This document shows, in pieces, positions 7,972 to 15,773 of a DNA stretch of 38,007 nucleotides (positions are counted from its first letter, which is position 1; the number at the start of each line of letters is the position of its first letter). Under the pieces are notes generated by a model. It searched no databases. It saw nothing but the letters and a program-made list of their open reading frames with translations, and had not been told where the DNA came from. The DNA lies in contig CANQFQ010000013.1 of NCBI GenBank assembly GCA_947599835.1, positions 1-38,007 on the forward strand, read 5' to 3'. A program made the position numbers and the translations under genes. Source of the stretch: an uncultured Bacilli bacterium (lineage in GTDB: Bacteria; Bacillota_I; Bacilli_A; RFN20; CAG-631).

Positions 7972-8458
7972 AGGCAATTATTTCAATTTCTGGCATAAGA
8001 TTTGTTTTACTATGGGTATAAACGATACTAAATATGGTAGCCGCTTGCTCATTGGACAATTCTTCTGTTTTTAGGACCACTTTAATGCATTGTGGCAGAT
8101 ATTCAACATAAACATTACTAAATCCTTCTTCTTTAATGAGCCCGACGAGTGTATTTTCTAAACGAATGATTTCTTTTTCGGATAAAATGGCATTCAATGC
8201 GAGTTCTTTTTGAGCATTACTGATTTCTTGAGAAACAACTAAGGCCAAATTTTCATCGATCACTTCTTGATGTTTGACTTCTAATTCACTAAATAAAGTT
8301 TCAAAATACACATCTTGGCTAGGGCTAATCACTGAATTTACTGGTGCATCTGTCGTTGGCACTTTAATAAATAAATTCGTAGGTAATAGAATGTAATAAA
8401 CAGAAAGAACTAAAACAAGACCAAAAAGTGAAAGAAATGATACCACATGACGATTCAT
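7970..8458 (-). CDS. spoIIIAH: SpoIIIAH-like protein
   Basis: 162 residues. A single N-terminal membrane anchor (about residues 5-26) includes LVLVLSVYYILLP, close to the SLVVVLSVYY anchor of Bacillus SpoIIIAH. After a spacer, a helix (KHQEVIDENLALVVSQEISNA) and a two-strand/helix ring-building-motif fold follow (LVGLIKEEGFSNVYVEY, then VVLKTEELSNEQAATIFSIV). SpoIIIAH forms the mother-cell half of the channel with SpoIIQ in endospore formation. Here none of spoIIIAA-AG is present, but the gene sits directly downstream of efp, the neighbour of the spoIIIA operon in B. subtilis. It has its own terminator and a strong AAGGAGGG site. Whether the cell sporulates cannot be told from this window. 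Confidence 0.72.
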   Translation of the reverse strand: MNRHVVSFLSLFGLVLVLSVYYILLPTNLFIKVPTTDAPVNSVISPSQDVYFETLFSELEVKHQEVIDENLALVVSQEISNAQKELALNAILSEKEIIRLENTLVGLIKEEGFSNVYVEYLPQCIKVVLKTEELSNEQAATIFSIVYTHSKTNLMPEIEIIA

Positions 8459-8530
8459 AATAGATTACCCTCCTTTATTTCTTTTCACTTTATTGTATTC
8501 TTGTATGCTTTAAGTTATGCTATTTTTAAT

Positions 8531-8569
8531 AAAAAAAGAAAATATCTTTTCGACATTTTCTATTTTCTT
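8531..8569 (-). terminator. Terminator of efp
   Basis: AAGAAAATA (8536-8544) pairs with TATTTTCTT (8561-8569). On the minus strand the stem is followed by seven T. It lies 3 nt beyond the efp stop, separating efp from the SpoIIIAH-like gene. Confidence 0.7.
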
Positions 8570-8572
8570 AGA

Positions 8573-9130
8573 TTATGCTCTAGAATCATAAGCTCCGGTA
8601 TCTGTTCGAACATACACTTTTTCACCTTGTTCAACAAATAAAGGAACTTTAATAACTAAACCGGTTTCTAATTCTGCATCTTTTAAGGCTCTTGTAGCCG
8701 TATCTCCCTTTGCTCCAGGTTCAGTTTTAACGACTTCAAGACATACTTTAGCAGGTAAATTAATACCTAAAAATTCACCTTCATGTGAAATGATTTCCAC
8801 CATTGCATTCGGACATAAAAATTTCATTTCCCAAGCTAATTTTGCTTTATCTAAAGAAACTTGTTCATAAGTTTCAACATCCATAAAAACAATAAATTCA
8901 CCTTCATCATAAAGATATTGCATTTGTGCTTTATCAATATGAATCGTTTCGATTTTATCGCCACCCGTGAAAGCTAAATCAGTAATCGCACCTGTTCTTA
9001 AATTTTTAGATTTTACTTTAATTACCATTTTACGCATGGCTGTTTTATTATGTTGGATATCTAAAACCGTATAAATATTATTTTCATAAGTAAATGAAAC
9101 GCCTGGTGTTAAATCATTAACGATAATCAT
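8573..9130 (-). CDS. efp: Translation elongation factor P, atypical loop
   Basis: 185 residues with the three beta-barrel domains of EF-P, which enters the ribosomal E site and relieves stalling at proline stretches. KNLRTGA (after the loop) and the C-terminal GLVIKVPLFVEQGEKVYVRTDTG are typical. The tip loop reads HNKTAMRKM instead of the usual HVKPGKGAA. Residue 32, the modified Lys in Bacillus EF-P, is Met. I recall an NKTAMR loop in Mollicutes EF-P. The start is placed at the ATG at 9130 (AAGGGAG upstream), not 24 nt earlier. Its own promoter is at 9157-9185 and its terminator at 8531-8569. Confidence 0.95.
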   Translation of the reverse strand: MIIVNDLTPGVSFTYENNIYTVLDIQHNKTAMRKMVIKVKSKNLRTGAITDLAFTGGDKIETIHIDKAQMQYLYDEGEFIVFMDVETYEQVSLDKAKLAWEMKFLCPNAMVEIISHEGEFLGINLPAKVCLEVVKTEPGAKGDTATRALKDAELETGLVIKVPLFVEQGEKVYVRTDTGAYDSRA

Positions 9131-9156
9131 ATAAAAACACTCCCTTACAGTCAAAT

Positions 9157-9185
9157 ATTATATAAAAAAAGTCAGTCAATTTCAA
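9157..9185 (-). promoter_or_regulatory. Sigma-A promoter of efp
   Basis: Minus strand TTGAAA (9185-9180), 17-nt spacer, TATAAT (9162-9157). Confidence 0.7.
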
Positions 9186-9257
9186 CTATTTCTATACGAT
9201 TAAGTGATAAAGATCACCATTGTATGAGGTTATGTAGACATTTTTTTAAAATTGAAT

Positions 9258-9280
9258 GAAAAAAATCAGTTAGAACTGAT
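9258..9280 (-). terminator. Terminator behind the small membrane protein gene
   Basis: ATCAGTT (9265-9271) and AACTGAT (9274-9280) form a 7-bp stem, followed on the minus strand by a run of T. It lies about 110 nt past the stop of the 9391-9864 gene, leaving room for a small ORF. Confidence 0.75.
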
Positions 9281-9349
9281 CTTTTGATATATTTTCTTTA
9301 ACATAAAACGGCAATATTCCGAATTTAAATGCCGATTGTGGTCAAACAT
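9266..9349 (-). CDS. Possible 27-residue small protein ending in the terminator
   Basis: An ATG at 9349 opens a 27-codon frame (MFDHNRHLNSEYCRFMLKKI, then seven more residues) whose TGA lies inside the terminator stem at 9265-9280. AAGGA is 12 nt upstream and an AGG 5 nt upstream. The sequence is basic and has no family I recognise. It could be a real micropeptide cotranscribed with the membrane protein gene, or chance. Confidence 0.3.
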   Translation of the reverse strand: MFDHNRHLNSEYCRFMLKKIYQKISSN

Positions 9350-9390
9350 AAATGCCTGCGTTCCTTTTTTAATTAGCTAAATGCCAAAAA

Positions 9391-9864
9391 TTAATCAAAA
9401 ATAGAATGAATAGGTTCCGGTAAAGATTGATTTTTTTCTTTTTTTACATGAATAAAATCCAAATAGTAAAAGGAATATAAGTTAAAAATGACCACAAAAC
9501 TGAAAATCGTAAAAAAGCTTAAATAACTTTCGATTTTTAAAATAGGCCATTGATGTTGCTTCAAATCGATAATAAAAAATAAAAGAACATACATTAAGAA
9601 ACTCACCCCGATATATCCAAGAATATGATATTTTTTTATAAAAAAACGTTCATAAATAAAATCTAAAAAGCCAAAAAATAAGAAAAAATAAACAAATAAA
9701 AGAATCCAATTTCCTATTTTTTTTGAAAAAAGATTTAGATTTAATTGTTGGATGAAATAAGATAGATTCATTTGACTTAAATGTAAATAAAAACTTAATT
9801 CAATGAAAATAAAATAAAAAATAATCGAAAAAAATAAAATGGCAAATTGATTTCCAACTTTCAT
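9391..9864 (-). CDS. Small integral membrane protein of unknown function
   Basis: 157 residues with four hydrophobic segments (about residues 8-28, 51-70, 81-100 and 114-135). The rest is Lys-rich and the tail (KKEKNQSLPEPIHSIFD) should be cytoplasmic. I do not recognise the family. The start is put at ATG 9864, 8 nt after GGTGA; an in-frame GTG at 9876 is part of that ribosome site. It lies 49 nt after the MBL hydrolase gene on the same strand and may be cotranscribed with rpmG and that gene. A terminator follows at 9258-9280. Confidence 0.6.
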   Translation of the reverse strand: MKVGNQFAILFFSIIFYFIFIELSFYLHLSQMNLSYFIQQLNLNLFSKKIGNWILLFVYFFLFFGFLDFIYERFFIKKYHILGYIGVSFLMYVLLFFIIDLKQHQWPILKIESYLSFFTIFSFVVIFNLYSFYYLDFIHVKKEKNQSLPEPIHSIFD

Positions 9865-9913
9865 AAAAAAAATCACCCTTACTTGTAGTGTGGATGATCC
9901 TTTTTAATTTAAA

Positions 9914-10531
9914 CTAAAAATAGAGATTATTTTCTTTTTCATATCCTATCGTCGTTTCATTTCCATGTCCTGGAAAAACCTTACAACTATCTTTAAATGT
10001 TTTTAATAATTTTAAAGATTCTTTTAAATCTTTGCGATTCGAAGTTTTAAAATCACAACGACCAATGCCTTCTCTAAATAATGTATCTCCACTAAATAGC
10101 CGTTCATAATCTCGTAAAACATAAACAACTGAACCTTGAGAATGTCCAGGAGTATGAACCGCATCTAATGTCACATCATCTAAAATAACGAATGTAGAAA
10201 AATCCCCATCAAAATAAGTTATGGGCGATTTTATTTTAACAAGAGGCATGCTCGCATCAAAATAATTTTCTGGATAAAGTACAATAGGTGCATCCTCATG
10301 ATGCATATAAATCGGACAACCATAGGCTTGATATAAACCATCTACCGCACCAATGTGATCAAAGTGTCCATGAGTGATAAAAATCGCTTCTAAAGACAAC
10401 TGATCGCGTTGTAATAAGGCTTGAATCACCTCTAAATCAGCCCCTGGATCGATGATGATGGCTTTTTCATGATGAGAGATGATATAACAATTTGTTCGTT
10501 GTTGCCTGGTAACGATTTTTTCAATTTTCAT
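9914..10531 (-). CDS. MBL-fold metallohydrolase (YqgX/glyoxalase II-like)
   Basis: 205 residues, metallo-beta-lactamase fold. The zinc ligands are all visible: THGHFDH (about residues 54-60), HTPGHSQGSV (about 130), SGDTLF, and PGHG near residue 188. The fold family includes glyoxalase II-type thioesterases; B. subtilis YqgX is the closest type I can name, and the substrate is not certain. The ATG at 10531 lies 2 nt after the rpmG stop, so translation is probably coupled to it. Full length for this small subgroup. Confidence 0.85.
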   Translation of the reverse strand: MKIEKIVTRQQRTNCYIISHHEKAIIIDPGADLEVIQALLQRDQLSLEAIFITHGHFDHIGAVDGLYQAYGCPIYMHHEDAPIVLYPENYFDASMPLVKIKSPITYFDGDFSTFVILDDVTLDAVHTPGHSQGSVVYVLRDYERLFSGDTLFREGIGRCDFKTSNRKDLKESLKLLKTFKDSCKVFPGHGNETTIGYEKENNLYF

Positions 10532-10533
10532 GT

Positions 10534-10683
10534 TTATTTCTTTTCTTTATGCACAGTTTTTTTATTGCATTTTGGGCAATATTTTTTGTATTCTACACGA
10601 TCTGGATGTAAACGTTTATTTTTATTACCTAAGTAATTTTCTTCTCCACATTCTGTGCAACGTAAAATAAATTTATCTCTCAT
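10534..10683 (-). CDS. rpmG: 50S ribosomal protein bL33 (zinc-binding type)
   Basis: A 49-residue protein too short for many ORF callers. It has the bL33 pattern: [13 protein letters not shown] at the start, [19 protein letters not shown], and a basic tail. Two CxxC pairs (CTEC and CPKC) make it the zinc-ribbon form; many Firmicutes also carry a Cys-less copy expressed under zinc shortage, which is not seen here. The GGAGGTG site lies 8 nt before the ATG and an extended -10 at 10707-10715. It begins an apparent operon with the MBL hydrolase. Confidence 0.95.
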   Translation of the reverse strand: MRDKFILRCTECGEENYLGNKNKRLHPDRVEYKKYCPKCNKKTVHKEKK

Positions 10684-10706
10684 AACTACACCTCCGTTAC
10701 TTATTT

Positions 10707-10715
10707 ATGATAGCA
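10707..10715 (-). promoter_or_regulatory. Extended -10 promoter of rpmG
   Basis: Minus-strand TGCTATCAT (TGnTATAAT type), 24 nt before the rpmG start; no clear -35. Confidence 0.5.
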
Positions 10716-10761
10716 TATTTCGTTTTTAATTTCCATCTTTTTTTCTTGAATCCCATGCAAT

Positions 10762-11721
10762 TTATAAAAGCGGTGTTTGCTTTTCTTTATATTCTTTGAC
10801 TAAAGCATCCGCATCTTTTACAAATTGTCTAATTTTCGAATGCGATTTTAACGTCGCTCCGGCAGCTTTATGATGGCCCCCACCATCATATTTTTCTGCT
10901 AAAGTATGAATATTTGGACCATTAGAACGAATTCTCACACGAATATCTTTAGGATATTTAATAATGAGTGCCCAAACCGGGCATTCTTGAATATTAGCTA
11001 ATAAATTGACTAATGAGGCCGCTTCATCATAGCCTACATTAAAATATTTAATAATAAAACGATTAATCACGGCATAAGCAAATCCATTTTTGGTCACCTT
11101 AAAAGTGCGATAAACATAACTTTTTAATCGAACTGCACGTAAAGATTGCACACTTAACAATTGATCGATATGTTCAATATTGACCCCATAGCTTAATAAT
11201 TTTCCAGCCAGTTGCATCGTTTCTTCATCCACGCCACGATATCTAAAATTACCAGTGTCCGTGACGGTTCCTGTATATAAGGCTGTCGCTCCGACAATGG
11301 AGATTTTTAAATTTTCATTGGATAATAAAAATTTGGTTAATAATAAACTTGTCGCTGGAATTAATTCTTCGACGACATTAATCGTCCCATAATTATCTAA
11401 CACAATATGATGATCTATCTTAATAATTTCCTTACAGAGCTTATATCTAGAATCACTAATGCGATCTCGGGTCGCCGTATCTAAAACAATTCCTAAAGCA
11501 TCCTTAAAGACAACATCATCAATTTCATCTAATTGTCCAATAAACGATAAATAATTCACTTTTTCACCCACCACAAAAACACTTTTATCACTAAAAGTGG
11601 TCTTGATAATATCCTTAAGTCCAAATTGACTTCCATAACAATCGCCATCAGGACGCTTGTGTCCAAATAAAATGATGGTAGAATATGCTTGGATTTTTTG
11701 ATAGATGACTGAAAAACTCAT
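10762..11721 (-). CDS. nrnA: DHH-family phosphoesterase, NrnA-like (copy 1)
   Basis: 319 residues, DHH plus DHHA1 domains. NrnA enzymes degrade 2-5-nt oligonucleotides and dephosphorylate pAp in the cytosol. Visible metal-site motifs: GHKRPDGDCYGSQ (about residues 20-32), VLDTATRDRISD, IDHH (about 106-109) and VTDTGNFRY. The DHHA1 substrate loop GGGHHKAAGA is near residue 287. It follows copy 2 by 3 nt and is last in an operon that starts with a nuclease lipoprotein, which fits a role in finishing the breakdown of imported oligonucleotides. rpmG downstream has its own promoter. Confidence 0.88.
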   Translation of the reverse strand: MSFSVIYQKIQAYSTIILFGHKRPDGDCYGSQFGLKDIIKTTFSDKSVFVVGEKVNYLSFIGQLDEIDDVVFKDALGIVLDTATRDRISDSRYKLCKEIIKIDHHIVLDNYGTINVVEELIPATSLLLTKFLLSNENLKISIVGATALYTGTVTDTGNFRYRGVDEETMQLAGKLLSYGVNIEHIDQLLSVQSLRAVRLKSYVYRTFKVTKNGFAYAVINRFIIKYFNVGYDEAASLVNLLANIQECPVWALIIKYPKDIRVRIRSNGPNIHTLAEKYDGGGHHKAAGATLKSHSKIRQFVKDADALVKEYKEKQTPLL

Positions 11722-11724
11722 GAA

Positions 11725-12663
11725 TTACGCTCCTTGTACTAATTTAGTGAAATCGGCAATCACTTGTTTGGCAACTTTAAAATTATCTAAAGTTGCACCG
11801 CAAGCTAAAGCATGGCCTCCACCGCCATATTTTTTTGCAATAGGTAAGATTTCAATTCTTTTTGAACGAAATTCACCTAAAACTTTATCGCTACTTTTAT
11901 CATAAGTGAAATTGGCCCAAATTTCAATCCCTTCAATATTGGCCATGACACCAACCATTCCTCGAGATATCGTGGCAACATCCACTTCAAAGCGATCGAT
12001 TTCACTCTGTTTATTAAATAAATATGCAACTCCTTGGCCATTGGTTTTAAATTTTTGTGTAAAATAAGCCTTCATTTTTTTATCTTTTAAATTTTCAGCA
12101 TATAATCGATCATAAATCAAACGCGTTTGTGCGCCTTGTTGAACAAGAAAAGCCGCACATTGAAACAATTCAGGTGTTAAACTAAATAAAAAACGACCAC
12201 TATCGGTAACAATTCCACTATAGAGTGCGGTGGCACAATCTGGATTCACCGTTAAATGATTTTCCATTGCAAATTCTACCATCATTTGGCAAGCTGCTGC
12301 AGCTTTGATATTTTGATAATGGGTAGCCTGAGGAAGATCACAATCATTTTGATGATGGTCAATAACGATTATTTCTTTTGCTAATAAATATCGTTCATCA
12401 CTAATCATATTCATTACAGCAACATCGACAATAATCGCTAAACTATTTTGAATCACTTCATCCGTGACTTCATCCATGGATGCTAGAAAATGATATTTTT
12501 CATTCATATCACCGACCATATAAACTTGCTTATGCGGATAATTTTCTAAAATCAAGTGTTTTAAGCCGATTTGAGAGCCCAAAGCATCCATGTCAGGTCT
12601 TTGATGCCTGAAGATGACAATCGAGCTGTATTGGCTTATTTTTGCATGAATTTCTTGATACAT
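11725..12663 (-). CDS. nrnA: DHH-family phosphoesterase, NrnA-like (copy 2)
   Basis: 312 residues, paralogue of the next gene with the same domain order. Motifs: FRHQRPDMDALGSQ, IVDVAVMNMISD, IDHHQND, VTDSGRF, and GGGGHALACGA. Metal ligands are kept, but the DxAxxNMIS segment departs from the DTAxxxRIS form seen in copy 1 and in typical NrnA, so the substrate may differ. It starts 6 nt after the lamin-tail/thermonuclease lipoprotein gene and ends 3 nt before copy 1, making a tight three-gene operon. The tandem arrangement suggests duplication followed by divergence. Confidence 0.87.
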   Translation of the reverse strand: MYQEIHAKISQYSSIVIFRHQRPDMDALGSQIGLKHLILENYPHKQVYMVGDMNEKYHFLASMDEVTDEVIQNSLAIIVDVAVMNMISDERYLLAKEIIVIDHHQNDCDLPQATHYQNIKAAAACQMMVEFAMENHLTVNPDCATALYSGIVTDSGRFLFSLTPELFQCAAFLVQQGAQTRLIYDRLYAENLKDKKMKAYFTQKFKTNGQGVAYLFNKQSEIDRFEVDVATISRGMVGVMANIEGIEIWANFTYDKSSDKVLGEFRSKRIEILPIAKKYGGGGHALACGATLDNFKVAKQVIADFTKLVQGA

Positions 12664-12669
12664 TTTAGA

Positions 12670-13779
12670 TTACTCCTTTGGCTTATTGGTGTCATAATCC
12701 CAAGTTGGATCTTTTTCACCATGGATTTTTAAATGATTTCTTTTGGCATATAATTCAGCATGATATAAATAATCCGTATATAAAATTCCTTGATAACTGG
12801 AAGCACTTTCGGCAAAGGCAATTTCACTATACCCTTCTTTAACTAACATGAAGTTTTGTAATACCCCATCAATCCAAACCCAAGCTAGCATTCTACCAAA
12901 GGTTTCAAATAAAGGCGCATGATAAACCGATTGTAATTCTATTTTAGTTGCATTTTTTAAAGCAGTGTTCGTAAAATTCTTAGCAGGAACACCCCATTCT
13001 TGCGTCATATTCGTCATGGTTTCTCTTGTATCCACATTTTGATAACGAACGCGCATGATGGATCCAAGGCCTAAGGTTTCCGGAAGATTAAATGTTGTCG
13101 TATCTCCATCTCCATAGGATGACACGCTAACCTCAATGACCCCACCGCCACCTAAGGTATTATTTTCTGGATTGATAAACGGACGAGAATAATCTTCTTC
13201 CGTCAGTTTTGGACCCGTTAATAGTTCATCTTCACTGACTAAATTATCCACATTTCCTAAATTAGATAACGTTTCTTTAGGATAACGAATCCAATCATAT
13301 TCATCAAATTCTGTTTGAGGATGTAAAGCCCTTTCTTTGCGAATAATTCCTTTGTTTTTACAATATTCAAAACTTTCGCCTTCCATCCCTAAAATATCAA
13401 TCAAAGTATTCTTTTTTTGAACCATAATTGCAACTTCTCCTGAAAAAAATAATTTATCCGTTAACAAGTCGGCTTTTTCTTTGATTTCTTCACTTAAATA
13501 ATTAGAATTATAGGCAATAATATAAGTTTCATGAGCGGATAATGAACCTGTTAAGTCAATATATTGCGGTTGATTAAAATCTAATTTAATTCGATAATCT
13601 TTTAATTGAATTGTATCATTTGAACAATTATATAATTCTAATACACTATTAGAACTATTTTGAATGAATTCGCTAATAATTAAATTTCCTTTTTTGAGAA
13701 TTACTTCTTTTTGATTATCACAACCAGAACAAAGACATGGACCTAATAACATAGTCAAATATAAGAATTTTTTTCTCAT
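12670..13779 (-). CDS. Lipoprotein with lamin-tail domain and thermonuclease (SNase) domain
   Basis: 369 residues. Lipoprotein signal with Cys20 (CLCSGC), so anchored outside the membrane. Residues about 32-165 form a lamin-tail (LTD) domain (LIISEFIQNSSNSVLELYN, then strands). Residues about 213-365 are a staphylococcal-nuclease domain. The catalytic set is intact: Asp226 in DGDT, Arg245, Asp250 and Glu253 (VDTRE), and Arg296 in FGRMLAWVWIDG. LTD-nuclease pairings are known among secreted bacterial nucleases. Start: the ATG at 13779 with GGATGTG upstream. It has its own extended -10 promoter and is followed 6 nt later by two NrnA-like genes, linking DNA/RNA cutting outside to oligonucleotide hydrolysis inside. 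Confidence 0.85.
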   Translation of the reverse strand: MRKKFLYLTMLLGPCLCSGCDNQKEVILKKGNLIISEFIQNSSNSVLELYNCSNDTIQLKDYRIKLDFNQPQYIDLTGSLSAHETYIIAYNSNYLSEEIKEKADLLTDKLFFSGEVAIMVQKKNTLIDILGMEGESFEYCKNKGIIRKERALHPQTEFDEYDWIRYPKETLSNLGNVDNLVSEDELLTGPKLTEEDYSRPFINPENNTLGGGGVIEVSVSSYGDGDTTTFNLPETLGLGSIMRVRYQNVDTRETMTNMTQEWGVPAKNFTNTALKNATKIELQSVYHAPLFETFGRMLAWVWIDGVLQNFMLVKEGYSEIAFAESASSYQGILYTDYLYHAELYAKRNHLKIHGEKDPTWDYDTNKPKE

Positions 13780-13800
13780 AAAATCACATCCGTTTTTTAT

Positions 13801-13809
13801 AGTATAACA
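13801..13809 (-). promoter_or_regulatory. Extended -10 promoter of the nuclease-nrnA-nrnA operon
   Basis: Minus-strand TGTTATACT, 21 nt before the ATG, just downstream of the terminator at 13834-13865. Confidence 0.55.
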
Positions 13810-13833
13810 CAACAATGAACACTTTTAAATGCT

Positions 13834-13865
13834 AAAAAGGGCAATTTCATAAGAAATTTGCCCTT
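13834..13865 (-). terminator. Terminator of the ABC transporter-nuclease operon
   Basis: AAGGGCAATTTC (13837-13848) pairs with GAAATTTGCCCTT (13853-13865; one bulged base), 4-nt loop, followed on the minus strand by five T. Confidence 0.85.
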
Positions 13866-13890
13866 CATAAGATGATTTAAATCAATTGAA

Positions 13891-15705
13891 TTATGCAGCA
13901 AAGTAGAATGTAATTGATTGAACAAAAATTCTCAAATTTGATTCAATTGTAATTTCATTTGTTGCTGTAATCTCAAATGTTAATTCTTCAAAATCACCAG
14001 TTGTATTATATGGAGCTAATTGCGTATCACCAGAATTGACAGATACATTGTTTGTATTTGTAGGATGCTCATCTGATTTTTTATACCAGTCATGGCAAGC
14101 AATGACAACTTTATTAATTTGTGTTCCTTCAAGGAATTTTAATGTAATTTTTCCATTAGCTTTACCTGTTCCAAACTTTAAAAATCCAGCAGAATTTGCA
14201 TAGGCACCACCAGTACCATTACCACTATAAACATTTTCAGTTAAAGTAACTTCTTCAAGTTTATTAGCAATTGTACCTTGATAACTATCATTGAATTTTG
14301 TTAAAGCGGTTGCTGTTGTAAGTGCAGTACCTTTTTCAGTTAAATTAGAAAAATCATATGTAACTGATTCTGCAGTACCAGTATCTTGTTTAATTACCTT
14401 AACGGTATAAGTTTTTTCAGCAGTAGCTGTATCGCCTAATTTAAATGTAGCGGTTAAATGAACATCAACATCATCTGCACCACGAGTAACATGAGCTTTA
14501 TTTCCTTCTGGATCAATACTAATAGCATTGGTATTATCAGATGCCCATGAAATCGTTACGCCATCATCAGCTGTAGTTGGTAAATCAAAATCAGCTTGCG
14601 CTTGAGTTCTTGTAAAACTAAATGCATTTGCAGCCATATCGACTTTTTCTTGGTCAGAAAATTCATGAGTTCCAGTCTTAGTCATTTCTAATGGAATAGG
14701 TTGGAAACCATTAAACCAGCTAACTACAGACTTAATCGTAATTTCATCATTAACATTTAATGTGCCAGCAACATCTTTTAAAGCTCTTGTAGCAGCAACT
14801 GTATTATCCATACTAATAGTAAAGGTTACACCATCTAAAGTAGCTTTAAATCTATATGTAGCAACATCGAAGTTGAGGTCTTCTGTTGAAATAACTGGTT
14901 TTTCAAGAACAACAACATTGTTTAATTCAACTAATGTAGATTGTAATAATTTATTTCCACATTTATCAGCAAAATCAGCAGTCAAATTTGCATATTCAGG
15001 AACATTTTGATTTTCAGCAAGAAGTTCATATTCAAAATTACTATAACTATTCATTTCATAAAGTCCATTGTAATCTGTAACATTACCTGTAACTTGTACT
15101 TTATTACCTACTTTGAAAGCGGCTTGGGAATCCGTATCTTGAGGAATACCATAGATATAGAGACCTCCAGCAGTTTCATTTTGAATATAAGCATTGAATT
15201 GTAAACTTGCATAATCTTCCGTTGCACTCTTATGAACTTTAGCTTCACTTACAGCAACAACAATACCAGAAGTAGTTAAGCCATTTCCTTGTCCAGCGTC
15301 AACTTTAGCTTGAATTTCAGCAATGGTTAAATCAGATGAAGCCTTTAATACTTTTACACCAAAAGTTTTTGGCTTAGAAACTTTGTCATAAGTAAATGTA
15401 GCACTTAAAGAAACTAATTCATCTGCTTCAGTAGAACGTGTAACAACGGCTTTATTATTTTCAATTTTAACTACTTCAGGTTTGTCAGAAACATAACTAA
15501 TCGTAACCTTATCATAGCTGGTAATTAAATTAAAATCACCTGTTACACCTACGGTCAATCCTTTGGCATCATATTGAGTAGATACATATTCAATAGCGCC
15601 ATCAACTCTTTCTTCTGGAGTTTTACTTTCTTTTTTTTCACCACATCCGGTTAATGCAAGAGCAAATGCAGCGAAAAGTAAACCGAACCTTCCAAATTTT
15701 TTCAT
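13891..15705 (-). CDS. Lipoprotein with Ig-like and YhcR-type OB-fold domains
   Basis: 604 residues. Lipoprotein signal, Cys21 in LALTGC. Residues about 28-120 and 350-440 are two copies of a bacterial Ig-like domain; each contains a YVSDKPEVVKI or WASDNTNAISI strand followed by VTR and a TYTVKV-type end strand. Between them is an OB-fold (TSGIVVAVSEAK, then AYIQNETAGGLYIYG, VGNKVQVTGNVTDYNG) of the kind found in the YhcR nuclease family and DUF5689, plus a second, looser OB-like part. The last 160 residues are a beta-rich domain I do not recognise. No nuclease motif is present. Its place right after the thermonuclease/OB gene suggests it binds nucleic acid or the nuclease at the surface. Confidence 0.72.
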   Translation of the reverse strand: MKKFGRFGLLFAAFALALTGCGEKKESKTPEERVDGAIEYVSTQYDAKGLTVGVTGDFNLITSYDKVTISYVSDKPEVVKIENNKAVVTRSTEADELVSLSATFTYDKVSKPKTFGVKVLKASSDLTIAEIQAKVDAGQGNGLTTSGIVVAVSEAKVHKSATEDYASLQFNAYIQNETAGGLYIYGIPQDTDSQAAFKVGNKVQVTGNVTDYNGLYEMNSYSNFEYELLAENQNVPEYANLTADFADKCGNKLLQSTLVELNNVVVLEKPVISTEDLNFDVATYRFKATLDGVTFTISMDNTVAATRALKDVAGTLNVNDEITIKSVVSWFNGFQPIPLEMTKTGTHEFSDQEKVDMAANAFSFTRTQAQADFDLPTTADDGVTISWASDNTNAISIDPEGNKAHVTRGADDVDVHLTATFKLGDTATAEKTYTVKVIKQDTGTAESVTYDFSNLTEKGTALTTATALTKFNDSYQGTIANKLEEVTLTENVYSGNGTGGAYANSAGFLKFGTGKANGKITLKFLEGTQINKVVIACHDWYKKSDEHPTNTNNVSVNSGDTQLAPYNTTGDFEELTFEITATNEITIESNLRIFVQSITFYFAA

Positions 15706-15744
15706 TTTTACACCTTTCTTTCCTTTTTGTTTTTTGTATGTAAT

Positions 15745-15760
15745 ACTATAAATTTATAGT
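15745..15760 (-). promoter_or_regulatory. 16-bp perfect palindrome between two lipoprotein genes
   Basis: ACTATAAATTTATAGT lies in the 68-nt gap. On the minus strand it overlaps a possible promoter, TTGGAT, 17 nt, TATAAA, whose -35 covers the stop of the upstream gene. It may give the Ig/OB lipoprotein separate control, or be an AT-rich coincidence. Confidence 0.35.
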
Positions 15761-15773
15761 TTACAACCTTAGT

